The notes under the pieces: model-generated
Database searches by the model: none
Told to the model about the DNA's origin: nothing
What the model saw: only the letters and a program-made list of their open reading frames with translations
NCBI RefSeq assembly: GCF_004217095.1
Contig: NZ_SHKO01000001.1
Location: forward strand, 868,001-932,000
From: Advenella incenata
Lineage (GTDB): Bacteria > Pseudomonadota > Gammaproteobacteria > Burkholderiales > Burkholderiaceae_B
DNA length: 64,000 nucleotides
Reading direction: 5' to 3'
Program-made: the position numbers and the translations under genes
Shown here: positions 34,403 to 43,844 of the stretch, piece after piece
Position numbering within the stretch: position 1 is the first letter of the stretch
Layout: every line of letters begins with the position of its first letter

Positions 34403-35350
34403 TTACCGATCAGAAAAGCCCGGCGACTGGGTATGGTGCAGTGTCTGGTATGCCGCGGCTTCCTGTAGCAGCCACTGCCGAAATTTTTGCGCCCCTTCGG
34501 ACAGGCCGGCCAGTGACGGTCCCAGCAGAAAATATCCCAGCTCCGAGCGCAATGTCAGCGGATCCAGTGCGACCAGTTTCTGTTCCTTGAGCAACGGATC
34601 GAGCAGCACCAGTCGTCCCAGCAGCATGCCCTGGTGGGCAAGCGCGGCGTCTATCGACAGGCCTGAATCGGTATAGGTAATGCGATAGTCGGGCAACGTA
34701 GACTCGGGCGCCTTTGCATGAAACCACTCCCGCCAGGTTACATCCTGGTCATCGCCCCCCAGCATGCCCCGATCGCCTATCAATGGCAGACGGGCGAAAT
34801 CGCCAGACTCGACCAGCGGCGCCCATGCCGGAAATTGGCGCGGTGTACAGACGGCCTGATGGGCCTCTTTCATGAGGCTGTCGCACAGCGGCGTCTCATA
34901 ATTACCTTTGCCATACCGGATCGCCAGATCCAGGTCGTCAAAGGTGAAATCAATCAATTTGGGCGAGCTGTCTATGTCCAGCCGGATAGTCGGGTGCTGG
35001 CGAAAGAACGCAGGCAGGCGTGGGTTGAGCCAGAAGCGTGCGAATGAAGGCAGTACACTGATGCGCACCAGCAGCGGATCGCGTGGATGGTGAAAGGAGC
35101 CGGCCAGCAGGTCGAACGCCTGAGACAGCTTGGGCAGGGCGGCGCGCCCATAAGCGGTCAGCACGATCCCACTGCGCGATTGGGTAATGACGCGCTGGCC
35201 CAGGTGATGTTCCAGTTGCTTGATCTGCTGGCTCACCGCCGATGGCGTGACGTGCAGCTCCTTTGCCGCCAGCGCCATGGATTTGAGGCGTGCAGTGGCT
35301 TCGAATGCTTTGAGGCTGTTCAGCGGGGGAAGCGGCTGGCGGATTTTCAA
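34403..35350 (-). CDS. LysR-family regulator (GcvA-like)
   Basis: 315 residues starting at a TTG at 35350; no upstream ATG in frame looks better. The opening PLPPLNSLKAFEATARLKSMALAAKELHVTPSAVSQQIKQLE is typical of the GcvA/AmpR subgroup, and the effector domain contains DIDSSPKLIDFTFDDLDLAIRYG. Subgroup members activate nearby or distant metabolic genes. The neighbours are the DMT transporter (convergent, 217 bp away) and putP; either or neither may be a target. The 34186-34402 gap has no gene. Confidence 0.85.
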   Translation of the reverse strand: MKIRQPLPPLNSLKAFEATARLKSMALAAKELHVTPSAVSQQIKQLEHHLGQRVITQSRSGIVLTAYGRAALPKLSQAFDLLAGSFHHPRDPLLVRISVLPSFARFWLNPRLPAFFRQHPTIRLDIDSSPKLIDFTFDDLDLAIRYGKGNYETPLCDSLMKEAHQAVCTPRQFPAWAPLVESGDFARLPLIGDRGMLGGDDQDVTWREWFHAKAPESTLPDYRITYTDSGLSIDAALAHQGMLLGRLVLLDPLLKEQKLVALDPLTLRSELGYFLLGPSLAGLSEGAQKFRQWLLQEAAAYQTLHHTQSPGFSDR

Positions 35351-35572
35351 GAAGTGCTCTTATGGGTGCGAGTGTTCAGGTATTGTCGATTGTAGGGCCT
35401 AACCCGTATTCTGCCGACAGGATTCATGCAAATCACTGACCATGTTGTATAAAGCGTACGTGTTGGACGTCTGTTTCAAAAAAATGACGCCAGATGGCAT
35501 TCGGCATCCAGATCGCACTTAGATGTGCCGTCTATTGCAACCGTCATGCCAAAAAAAGGAGGCATATAAAAA

Positions 35573-35604
35573 AACGCCCCGGTCCTGGCTGGGACGGGAG
35601 CGTT
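35573..35604 (-). terminator. intrinsic terminator of putP
   Basis: On the minus strand, AACGCTCCCGTCCC and GGACCGGGGCGTT form a GC-rich stem with small mismatches, followed by a run of seven T (A run at 35568-35574). It is a clear rho-independent terminator 60 bp after the putP stop. Otherwise 35351-35663 holds the lysR promoter and nothing else evident. Confidence 0.82.
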
Positions 35605-35663
35605 TGATTGCTATCTACAGAACCGGCCTGTCTGACCGGCTCCGCAGTATTGTTAATTGCAGT

Positions 35664-37163
35664 TTATACCGCGTTTTTGAAGTCGCGATCTGCACGGTCG
35701 AAGTTGTCTACCACGGCCTGTGAGGGCGCCTTGGTTAACAGAGAAACCGCGACGATCACAATTATGCCTGCAATGAAACCTGGTACGATTTCATACAGGG
35801 CGCTGCCGCTGTACTGTTTCCACAATACGACCACCAGCGCGCCGGCCACCATGCCCGACAGTGCGCCGGCGGCGTTCATGCGACGCCAGAAGACCGACAG
35901 GATAATGACTGGACCGAACGCGGCGCCAAAACCTGCCCAGGCGTATGAAACCAGCCCAAGTACCCGGCTTTCGGGGTCAGACGCAATCCAGATGGAAATC
36001 AAAGCGATCAAGAGTACCATCACGCGGCCGGTCCAGACCAGCTCTGCCTGGCTCGCGTGTGGCCGTATGAAACCCTTGTAGAAATCCTCGGTAATGGCGC
36101 TGGAACATACCAGCAACTGGCAGCTCAGTGTGCTCATGACCGCCGCCAGAATTGCCGACAGAATCACACCTGCAATCCAGGGATTGAACAGAATCTGGGC
36201 CAGTTCGATAAAGATACGTTCGCTATTTTTGTTGACTTCGCCGGCTTGTTCCGGGTTCAACTGGAACCAGGCAATGCCAAAATAACCCACGGCGACCGCG
36301 CCCGCCAGACACAGAATCATCCATGTCATACCAATGCGCCGTGCAGCCTTAAGGCTTTTGACCGAATCGGCGGCCATAAAGCGCGCTAGGATATGCGGTT
36401 GGCCGAAGTAACCCAGGCCCCATGCCGCGGCGCTCACGATTGCAATAAAACTCGTGCCCGAAATCAGGCTGGAGTAATTCTTGCCGGCTGTGGCAGCTGC
36501 CTGGTCAATGGTCGCGGTGACGGCAGACAGATCACCCATCCCAAGCAGCACCATGATTGGCGTGAGGATGAGTGCAAAAAACATCAGCGAAGCCTGAATC
36601 GTGTCAGTCCAGCTAACCGCCAGAAAGCCGCCAATAAAGGTATAGATGATGGTGGCGCCGGCGCCCAGCCACATTGCGGTAACGTAATCGACGTGGAAAA
36701 GGCTTTCGAACAGTCGGGCGCCAGCCACGATGCCCGAGGCGCAATAGATGGTAAAGAAAAACAGAATGATGGCCGCGGCTGCGATCTTGATGATGACATT
36801 GCCGGCCCCAAAGCGGTGATGAAAATATTCTGGAAGCGTCAGTGCGTTGTTGTTGTATTCGGTGTGCATGCGCAGACGGCCGGACACCAGCAGCCAGTTG
36901 AAGTAGGCGCCGACGGTCAGGCCGATGGCAATCCAGGCTTCGGACAGACCGGCCAGATAAATCGCACCCGGCAGGCCCATGAGCAACCAGCCCGACATAT
37001 CCGAGGCGCCAGCCGATAGTGCTGTTACAAAACTGCCCAGGCTGCGTCCACCCAGGATATAGTCGTCAAAATTACGTGTTGAAAAGTAGGCGATAAACCC
37101 GACTGCCAGTACGACAATCAGATATATGGCGAACGTGATGATCATTGGATTTATGCCACTCAT
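35664..37163 (-). CDS. putP: sodium/proline symporter PutP
   Basis: 499 residues, the normal PutP length, with about 13 membrane helices of the sodium:solute symporter fold. Diagnostic parts are NFDDYILGGRSLGSFVTALSAGASDMSGWLLMG, the GLPGAIY loop that coordinates Na+ and proline, NALTLPEYFHHRFG, and STLSCQLLVCSSAITEDFY. It imports proline with sodium for use as carbon, nitrogen or osmolyte. The degrading enzyme PutA is encoded 23 kb away at 56680-60504, and both promoters share the three-box operator described at 37232-37316. Confidence 0.95.
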   Translation of the reverse strand: MSGINPMIITFAIYLIVVLAVGFIAYFSTRNFDDYILGGRSLGSFVTALSAGASDMSGWLLMGLPGAIYLAGLSEAWIAIGLTVGAYFNWLLVSGRLRMHTEYNNNALTLPEYFHHRFGAGNVIIKIAAAAIILFFFTIYCASGIVAGARLFESLFHVDYVTAMWLGAGATIIYTFIGGFLAVSWTDTIQASLMFFALILTPIMVLLGMGDLSAVTATIDQAAATAGKNYSSLISGTSFIAIVSAAAWGLGYFGQPHILARFMAADSVKSLKAARRIGMTWMILCLAGAVAVGYFGIAWFQLNPEQAGEVNKNSERIFIELAQILFNPWIAGVILSAILAAVMSTLSCQLLVCSSAITEDFYKGFIRPHASQAELVWTGRVMVLLIALISIWIASDPESRVLGLVSYAWAGFGAAFGPVIILSVFWRRMNAAGALSGMVAGALVVVLWKQYSGSALYEIVPGFIAGIIVIVAVSLLTKAPSQAVVDNFDRADRDFKNAV

Positions 37164-37231
37164 TCCTCGTTCCCTATGTCTGTCTGTTGAAAGTGTTGGA
37201 TTTTACGGAAAAGTAAAACAGATGAATATAA

Positions 37232-37316
37232 GGGTTAACTCTTATAAATAGAGGTTAACGTTTTGATTTGATATGAATATTGTTTTGTATTTTTTTGTGT
37301 TTTGTCCGGGTTAACC
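37232..37316. promoter_or_regulatory. three-box GTTAAC operator upstream of putP
   Basis: GTTAAC palindromes with flanking G lie at 37234-37239, 37254-37259 and 37310-37315 (centre spacings 20 and 56), separated by very AT-rich DNA. The putA promoter has the same three boxes at spacings 19 and 55. The shared pattern only at these two functionally linked genes points to binding by the PutA ribbon-helix-helix domain. From about 37320 to 37551 nothing else is evident. Confidence 0.7.
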
Positions 37317-37551
37317 TAAGGATTACCCAATTGCCGGGTTGCTCAGTCATCCGATCGCCCGACAGGCAGCGTCGCAATTGTCCTGAGGCGCACCTGCCTC
37401 GCATGCCGGTATGGCGGATGGCTCGTTGATGCGCAGAGCCGGTTTCCGACCGCCGACCCCTGGATCTACACGTGGCGCGTTCAAACGCTATGGTCCGGCA
37501 GTCAAGCCGGCACGCCATGCCTGGCGGTTGTGCAGGTAGTAAATCGTCTAT

Positions 37552-38586
37552 CTATAGCTTTTCGCGCAATTCGTAGTCAATGACGACATCGCGCGCGTCG
37601 CCGGCGCCCTCGGGCCGCAACCCCATCCAGGTACCCAGTCCCAGCGGCGAAGCTTCGCCCAGACGAATGCCCTTGATGTCTTCTTTTTTGAGTACGACCT
37701 CGGCATCCCAGTTCAGTTCGATCCCCACATAATGCCGCAGCCAATGGGTCAGCTGTTTAGCCTTGCGCGTGCCAGGCATGAATTGATCAAATTCGGACCG
37801 GGTTAGCGGACCCAGCGACAGGCGGAATTTATGCTGCGCATCGCGTACGGAGCTGCCCAAAATCGTATCCTGACCAAGCCCCATGCTGCCATTGAGACCC
37901 AGTTGCTGCGATGGATGTAGTTCGATCCACTGCGGTACGAACTCCTTTAGGCTGACGTTGATGTTGAAGAACGTTTTCAGTATCTGGATAATGCCTTCCG
38001 GATTGCGCGTCTGGCGCACCAGGTGACCGGCAAAAAAGTACTTGGCGTGATCCATGATGGAATCACGCTGCTTCAGCGATTCATGTCCCTGGTTGATCAG
38101 GCTGGCAACATGACGACTGAAATTTTCTTCGGGACGATCCAGGCTGACCGTGCTTTGCGCGTCTGCCCAGGCCCGGTAAAAAAGCGCAATCAGGCGATGA
38201 TGAAAAATATCGGCAAAGGCCGAGAGGGTGTGGTCCCGATGGTGCACGATCCGCTCGCGCACGTATTCGGTCAGATGCAAGGGTAGTGGGCCGTTGGGGC
38301 CGAATAGGCCATAACTCAGAATGGAGACAACGGGCGGGCCATCTTTATCACGATTGACATCACAAATGGTCGATGGCGCAAACGCCATGGACGGTTCCTG
38401 GCGCAGTCGCACCGGTTCGCGCGACGGCAACGAATCGCGGCCCAGCGGCTTGCGAGTGCCACTGCGTGCGTCCAGCCAGCGCAGCACATAATACAGACCG
38501 AAACGATAGGGGTCCGCTTCAAGCTTTTGCCAGAAGTCTGGCGGCAGCGTATTGGCTGGGGTCACAGGATCCGAAGGTGTATCCAT
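37552..38586 (-). CDS. tssG: T6SS baseplate protein TssG
   Basis: 344 residues, typical for TssG (VasB/ImpH). The family is recognisable by DPYRFGLYYVLRWLDAR, LPSREPVRLRQEPSMAFAPS, SYGLFGPNGPLPLHLTEYVRER and FADIFHHRLIALFYRAW. TssG forms the baseplate wedge with TssE, TssF and TssK and receives the sheath and tail tube. The partner tssF normally lies directly upstream in the same operon; here the upstream DNA is a non-coding gap followed by a divergent methyltransferase gene. tssG is thus stranded from its usual operon, though still 7 kb from the tssJKLM operon. Confidence 0.9.
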   Translation of the reverse strand: MDTPSDPVTPANTLPPDFWQKLEADPYRFGLYYVLRWLDARSGTRKPLGRDSLPSREPVRLRQEPSMAFAPSTICDVNRDKDGPPVVSILSYGLFGPNGPLPLHLTEYVRERIVHHRDHTLSAFADIFHHRLIALFYRAWADAQSTVSLDRPEENFSRHVASLINQGHESLKQRDSIMDHAKYFFAGHLVRQTRNPEGIIQILKTFFNINVSLKEFVPQWIELHPSQQLGLNGSMGLGQDTILGSSVRDAQHKFRLSLGPLTRSEFDQFMPGTRKAKQLTHWLRHYVGIELNWDAEVVLKKEDIKGIRLGEASPLGLGTWMGLRPEGAGDARDVVIDYELREKL

Positions 38587-38817
38587 GCGGTTGTGGTACC
38601 TGTCAAAAGGTGTATAAGATATCTTGGTGAAATGACATGGCGGTTGCCGCCAGTGTACTCGAAAGCTTAATATTGCGTAAGGCGACCAGTTGCAATAACC
38701 CAGATGATATCAGATACGGAAAACAAAGCCGTATCTGCAGGGCCAGAAGATGCATGCCGCCTTGGCGCAAGCTGGCATGAGAATCACGCCGAACGATCGC
38801 GCCACCTCTATTGCCGC

Positions 38818-38859
38818 CGCTTTAACACAACCGCTTTAATACAATTGCTTTATTGCGAG
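38818..38859. repeat. 14-bp tandem repeats between tssG and methyltransferase gene
   Basis: CGCTTTAACACAAC, CGCTTTAATACAAT and a weaker third unit TGCTTTATTGCGAG follow one another in the divergent 38587-39012 gap. It may be a regulatory array or a chance duplication. No gene, and no remnant of tssF, was found in the gap. Confidence 0.35.
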
Positions 38860-39012
38860 CGTTCTATTGCACTTGTGCTATTGCTTCCAACCGCTGGCGT
38901 GGGGTCGGCCCACTGCTGCAGACCAGGTGCCCGATGAAAGCCGGCAGCAACCCTGTTGAGGGCAGGGCGGCAATCGCGCATAAGCGCAACGCTCCAATAC
39001 ATTGAGAGATAA

Positions 39013-39741
39013 ATGGCACAGAACATTTACGATGATCCGGATTTTTTCGCCGGCTATATTCAATTGCCCCGACAGGTTCTGGGCCTGAAGGGCGCGCCGG
39101 AATGGCCTGCGATCCGGGCGCTGTTGCCCGACCCAACCGGCAAACGGGTTCTTGATCTGGGCTGTGGCTTCGGCTGGGCCGCCCGTTGGTTTCGTCAGCA
39201 GGGTGCAAAGTCGGTGCTGGGGCTGGACCTGTCGCGAAACATGATTCAGCGTGCCCGGGCGCAGTCTGCAGACTGCGCAATCGAATATCGGATCGCCGAT
39301 CTGGATACGCTGGTGCTTGCCCAGGCCGGCTTCGATCTTGCCTACAGCGCATTGACCTTTCACTATGTGCAGGATTTTGAGCGTCTTGTCCGCGAGGTCC
39401 ATAAATGCCTGCAGCCGGGCGGACATCTGGTCTTCTCGATTGAGCATCCGATTTTCATGGCCGCCACCGACGCCCACTGGATCAGTGACGAGCAGGGGCG
39501 CAAAATCTGGCCGGTCAACGGGTACGCCCGGGAAGGGGAGCGCCGCACGAACTGGTTTGCCGCCGGCGTACTGAAATATCATAGGACCATCGGCACAACA
39601 TTGAACGCGCTGATTGCTGCCGGCTTTCGCATTCAGGCGGTGCAGGAGTTTGCGCCCACCGCCGAACAGATTCGGCAGTTGCCGCAACTGGCAGAGGAAC
39701 TGGAGCGTCCCATGATGCTGATTGTGTCGGCCACAGCCTAG
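39013..39741 (+). CDS. class I SAM-dependent methyltransferase
   Basis: 242 residues. The SAM-binding motif I is RVLDLGCGFGWAARW, motif II is VLGLDLSRNMIQRARAQ, and a post-motif FDLAYSALTFHYVQDFERLVREVHKCLQPGGHLVFSIEHP is typical of small-molecule methyltransferases of the Methyltransf_11/25 type. The substrate cannot be inferred. It lies between tssG and tssH but has no known place in type VI secretion, so it may be an unrelated insertion. GAGAGA precedes the ATG. Confidence 0.85.
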   Translation: MAQNIYDDPDFFAGYIQLPRQVLGLKGAPEWPAIRALLPDPTGKRVLDLGCGFGWAARWFRQQGAKSVLGLDLSRNMIQRARAQSADCAIEYRIADLDTLVLAQAGFDLAYSALTFHYVQDFERLVREVHKCLQPGGHLVFSIEHPIFMAATDAHWISDEQGRKIWPVNGYAREGERRTNWFAAGVLKYHRTIGTTLNALIAAGFRIQAVQEFAPTAEQIRQLPQLAEELERPMMLIVSATA

Positions 39742-39943
39742 CGGGTGATGGCGGGCAAAGTCGGCTGGTGCCGCGGCAGGCTCCGGGAGGTGGCCGGATC
39801 GGCGCGCTTACATTTGGCAAAACTTTAGGGTTCGAAAACCTTTGCGGATACACGTAACATACAGGACATCATTTTCACAGGCAGGTCATATCTTTCGGCT
39901 ACGCTTTTCCATTCACAAATGACAGCAAGCAAAACAAACAACT

Positions 39944-42571
39944 ATGTCTGAAATCAATCGCAGCGATCTATTTGGAAAACTTGACACCCTGCTGTACCGC
40001 GCATTAGAAGGCGCCACGGCATTCTGTAAACTTCGCGGGAACCCGCATGTGGAGCTGGTGCACTGGCTTCATCAGATCATGCATGAGCATGACAGTGATC
40101 TGCAGAAAATCATCCGTTATTTTGAACTGAACTCCGACCAGCTGGAGCGCGGCATTGTCGCAACCCTGGACGAGCTGCCGCGTGGCGCCTCGTCCGTTTC
40201 CGATCTGTCAGAGCATTTGGATAACGCAACCGAGCGCGCCTGGGTATATGGTTCGCTCAAGTATGGCGAAGCGCGTATCCGCAGTGCGCATCTGATTCTG
40301 GGCATCCTCAAGACCCATTCGCTGCGCAATGTGCTCTACGGTATCTCATCTGAATTCAAGAAAATCACGCCGGATGTGCTGGCCGATCATCTACCGGCCA
40401 TTGTCAGGGATTCTGTTGAACAGCAGGACAGCGCAGCCTTGTCAGAGGGTGGCGCAGCAGCGCCTGCTGCCGGGGCCAGCGGCAAGTCTGCGTTGGCACA
40501 GTATGCGGTAGACATGACCGCCCGGGCGCGCAACAATGAAATTGACCCGGTATCCGGTCGCGATGAGGAAATTCGGCAGATTGTCGATATCCTGATGCGG
40601 CGTCGCCAGAACAACCCGTTGCTTACCGGCGAGGCCGGTGTCGGCAAAACGGCTGTGGTCGAAGGGCTGGCGCTACGGCTGGCTAGCGGCGATGTGCCGC
40701 CGTCGTTGCGCGAGGTGTCCCTGTATTTGCTGGATATCGGGCTGTTGTCTGCCGGCGCGAGCATGAAAGGTGAATTTGAATCGCGCCTGCGCCAGGTCAT
40801 CGATGAAGTGCAGGCCAGCGAAAAGCCGATTGTATTGTTTATAGATGAAATCCATACCTTGATTGGCGCGGGCGGTGCCGCAGGTACGGGTGACGCAGCC
40901 AATCTGCTCAAGCCCGCGCTGGCGCGCGGCCAGTTACGCACGATCGGCGCCACGACCTGGGCTGAATATAAGAAGTACATCGAAAAGGACCCCGCCCTCA
41001 CGCGTCGCTTTCAGGTGGTGCAGGTGCATGAACCGGCTGAAGCCCGCGCGCTGATTATGTTGCGCGGTCTGGCCGGCAGGCTGGAATCGCATCATCAGGT
41101 GTTGCTTCTGGACGAAGCGATCGATGCTGCAGTGCGGCTGTCGCACCGCTATATTCCGGCACGCCAGCTCCCCGACAAGGCGGTTGCACTGCTTGATACG
41201 GCCTGCGCCCGCGTGGCGGTCAGCCAGCATGCCCAGCCGCCGGCTGTAGAGGATTGCCGGCGGCGTATAGAGCATCTGCAGATCGAGCGCGATATTGCGC
41301 AGCGGGAATTGCAGGTGGGCGTCGGCAACGAGGCGCGCATCGACAATATTGACAGCGACTTGGCGGTGGCACGTGACAAACTGACTCAGTTGGAAGAAAA
41401 CTGGCGGACCGAGCAGGAACTGGCAGCCAGGTTGTTTGAGTTGCGCCAGATATTACGTGATGAGGAAACCAGCGAGCAACTGCGTAACGAGACCCTGACC
41501 GCGCTGCGGCAAGTGCAGGAGCAATTGGAAGCCCAGCAGGGTGAAGCGCCCCTGATTTTTCCGTCGGTCGATGCCAATGCGGTCGCCGCTGTGGTGGCGG
41601 ACTGGACAGGTATCCCTGTTGGCCGCATGGTCAAGGACGAGGCCAGTTCGGTATTACAGTTGTCCGATTCTCTGGAAAAACGCGTGATTGGCCAGCGTGA
41701 TGGGCTGGATGCAATCACTCGCCGTATCCAGACCTCTCGTGCCCGACTTACCGATCCGAACAAGCCGGTAGGGGTATTTCTGCTTTGCGGGCCCAGTGGC
41801 GTGGGCAAGACAGAGACGGCGCTGGCGCTTGCTGAAACGCTTTATGGCGGCGAGCAGAATCTGATTTCCATTAATATGAGCGAGTTCCAGGAAGCGCATA
41901 CCGTTTCCGCGCTCAAGGGCGCACCGCCCGGATATGTTGGCTATGGCGAAGGCGGTGTGCTGACCGAAGCCGTGCGGCGACGCCCCTATAGCGTGGTCCT
42001 GCTTGATGAAGTCGAGAAGGCGCACGCCGATGTACATGAAATTTTCTTTCAGGTGTTCGACAAAGGCTGGATGGAAGACGGTGAAGGGCGTTATATCGAC
42101 TTTAAAAATACCGTGATTATTCTGACCTCCAATGTAGGTACGGATCGTATTGTGGATCTTTGCAAGGACCCTGATTTGATGCCCGATGCCGAAGGGCTGA
42201 CCGGCGCCTTGCGTGAGCCTTTGCTGGGTGTGTTTCCTGCTGCGTTGCTGGGTCGTCTGGTGGTGGTGCCGTATCTGCCGCTATCGGACGATATGCTGGG
42301 TAGCATCGTGCGTCTGCAACTGGATCGCATCAAGGTGCGTCTGCAGCAAAATCACAATATTGATTTTGAGGTTACCGACGCTGCAGTCTCGCAGATCGTT
42401 GGACGCTGTACCGAAGTGGAATCCGGCGGGCGGATGGTGGATGCGATTCTGACCAATACGGTATTGCCTAAAGTGAGCCAGGAAATTCTTGTGAGCACCA
42501 TTGAAGGCCGCAGTCTCGCTCGGTTGTCCCTGGATGCGCAGGACGGCGAGTTTGTCTATCAATACAGCTGA
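39944..42571 (+). CDS. tssH: T6SS ATPase ClpV/TssH
   Basis: 875 residues, the usual ClpV length. An N-terminal Clp-N domain (about 1-150) contains features for binding the contracted sheath. The first AAA+ domain has Walker A GEAGVGKT near residue 229 and Walker B IVLFIDEIHTL; a middle coiled coil spans about 400-530; the second AAA+ domain has LCGPSGVGKT near residue 615 and SVVLLDEVEKAH. The protein unfolds and recycles contracted TssBC sheaths, yet tssB and tssC are not in this window. The gene reads toward a convergent FHA-protein gene. Confidence 0.95.
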   Translation: MSEINRSDLFGKLDTLLYRALEGATAFCKLRGNPHVELVHWLHQIMHEHDSDLQKIIRYFELNSDQLERGIVATLDELPRGASSVSDLSEHLDNATERAWVYGSLKYGEARIRSAHLILGILKTHSLRNVLYGISSEFKKITPDVLADHLPAIVRDSVEQQDSAALSEGGAAAPAAGASGKSALAQYAVDMTARARNNEIDPVSGRDEEIRQIVDILMRRRQNNPLLTGEAGVGKTAVVEGLALRLASGDVPPSLREVSLYLLDIGLLSAGASMKGEFESRLRQVIDEVQASEKPIVLFIDEIHTLIGAGGAAGTGDAANLLKPALARGQLRTIGATTWAEYKKYIEKDPALTRRFQVVQVHEPAEARALIMLRGLAGRLESHHQVLLLDEAIDAAVRLSHRYIPARQLPDKAVALLDTACARVAVSQHAQPPAVEDCRRRIEHLQIERDIAQRELQVGVGNEARIDNIDSDLAVARDKLTQLEENWRTEQELAARLFELRQILRDEETSEQLRNETLTALRQVQEQLEAQQGEAPLIFPSVDANAVAAVVADWTGIPVGRMVKDEASSVLQLSDSLEKRVIGQRDGLDAITRRIQTSRARLTDPNKPVGVFLLCGPSGVGKTETALALAETLYGGEQNLISINMSEFQEAHTVSALKGAPPGYVGYGEGGVLTEAVRRRPYSVVLLDEVEKAHADVHEIFFQVFDKGWMEDGEGRYIDFKNTVIILTSNVGTDRIVDLCKDPDLMPDAEGLTGALREPLLGVFPAALLGRLVVVPYLPLSDDMLGSIVRLQLDRIKVRLQQNHNIDFEVTDAAVSQIVGRCTEVESGGRMVDAILTNTVLPKVSQEILVSTIEGRSLARLSLDAQDGEFVYQYS

Positions 42572-42602
42572 GCACCAATTCAGTTGAAATTACGATCAAA
42601 CA

Positions 42603-42627
42603 AATGCCCGCTATTGCAGCGGACATT
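42603..42627 (+). terminator. hairpin between tssH and FHA gene
   Basis: AATG-c-CCGCT and AGCGG-a-CATT pair with one internal mismatch around a five-base loop, ending in TTTTG. It is a likely terminator for tssH and perhaps for the converging FHA gene. Confidence 0.55.
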
Positions 42628-42703
42628 TTGTTAAAGAGAATTAGTCTCATGGCATTGCGCGTCTGCCAATTGGCCGCCTTGCCAGGCGGTGTATCGTTGC
42701 GCT

Positions 42704-43786
42704 TTATTTTTTGTCCGGGTCTTTGTCTTTGTATCCGGAATGCGCGGCGCGCTGTAGCGTGTCCAGAATATTGTCCTGCTTGTGGCTGTCCAGGGCGGTA
42801 TCTTTGTTCAGGGTAGTCGGGCTGTCGTCGCTGAAGATGGTGTAGCGATCCTTATCCGCACCGTCGCTAGGCAATGCATCCAGTGGGTCGCCATCGATAG
42901 ATGGATGATGCATGCCTTCCGGCCTGAGCAGTTCGACAGGATTATGGTGATTACGATTGGTGGCCGATTCCATGTCAAATGGATGTCGTTCATCAGTCGC
43001 AGTGCCGCCAACGGGCAGCACGCCGGGACCGCTGAGCAGGTCCTTGAAAATATCGTCGGGGTTTTCTTCGGGCACCGGCGCGGCAGCAGGAGTGTTGCCT
43101 GTATCGGCAGGCTCTACCACTTGTGCATTTTCCGGCGACGCGCGCGATAGTGTGGTGTGGTCCCCTAGCGGCGCGACCGTGGTGGTGGGTACGGCAGCGG
43201 GCGGAGGCATCCTGTTGATTGGTGTGCCAAGGGGATGTTCTTCTGGATAGGGGTCCTGCTGCGCTGTGTCAGCGGCGTGTTCGGCAGGAGCCTGATAGGC
43301 TGGATGCCAGGTGGGCAGGTGCTCGTTATTGTTGGCTGTTGCCGTCGTTTGGTCCTGGAAGGCGCGCGCTGTTGTCGTCGCGCCCGCTGCCGCGGCCGTG
43401 CCGACAAACGCTGCAGTATCGTACGGGGTCGCGCTCAGGACGGCGTCGTCAATGGCAGCCGGTCTGGATGTTGCTGGTACTGGTCCGTCCACAACAATCA
43501 GATAATCACCTACGGTAATTCGGTCGCCGTTGTTTACGCTGGCTTCTTGGGACAGTCCGAGTGGTGTGTCGTTGACAGCGACGCGGCTCATGCTGCTCAT
43601 ATTGAGTACAGTGCCTGTGGCGCCGCCTTCCTGCATGCGGACAATCGCCTGCAGGGTGCTTAGCTCGCCCGACGGATCGGGCAGGTTCAGATCATTCTGT
43701 TCGCCCCGGCCAATCGTGCCGCCGGGCGGCTGCAACTGACAGGTGAACGTAGTGGCGTTGTGCAGATGTTGTACGGTCAGTTTCAT
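42704..43786 (-). CDS. T6SS-associated FHA-domain protein (TagH/Fha type)
   Basis: 360 residues. Residues 1-100 form an FHA domain: GGTIGRGEQNDLNLPDP holds the phosphothreonine-binding Arg, followed by LSTLQAIVR and the closing NGDRITVGDYLIVVDG. The rest (about 110-360) is a low-complexity, acidic and proline/alanine-rich tail with no folded domain I can name. Standard TagH proteins have a conserved C-terminal VasC-like domain, which seems absent. In the T6SS threonine-phosphorylation pathway, Fha is phosphorylated by the kinase PpkA to trigger firing. The only kinase-like protein here (52447-55314) is degenerate. It is converging on tssH and co-oriented with the TssQ-like gene. Confidence 0.82.
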   Translation of the reverse strand: MKLTVQHLHNATTFTCQLQPPGGTIGRGEQNDLNLPDPSGELSTLQAIVRMQEGGATGTVLNMSSMSRVAVNDTPLGLSQEASVNNGDRITVGDYLIVVDGPVPATSRPAAIDDAVLSATPYDTAAFVGTAAAAGATTTARAFQDQTTATANNNEHLPTWHPAYQAPAEHAADTAQQDPYPEEHPLGTPINRMPPPAAVPTTTVAPLGDHTTLSRASPENAQVVEPADTGNTPAAAPVPEENPDDIFKDLLSGPGVLPVGGTATDERHPFDMESATNRNHHNPVELLRPEGMHHPSIDGDPLDALPSDGADKDRYTIFSDDSPTTLNKDTALDSHKQDNILDTLQRAAHSGYKDKDPDKK

Positions 43787-43844
43787 GATGGGTTCTGCTC
43801 CTTGACCGGAGACGGTTGTGGCGTCTCCGTCGTGCCGCGCCGAC

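Noticed and set aside
38587-39012. remnant of tssF upstream of tssG
   Set aside because: None of the minus-strand frames shows the TssF C-terminal residues; frames here are shadows of the methyltransferase gene or short random ORFs.
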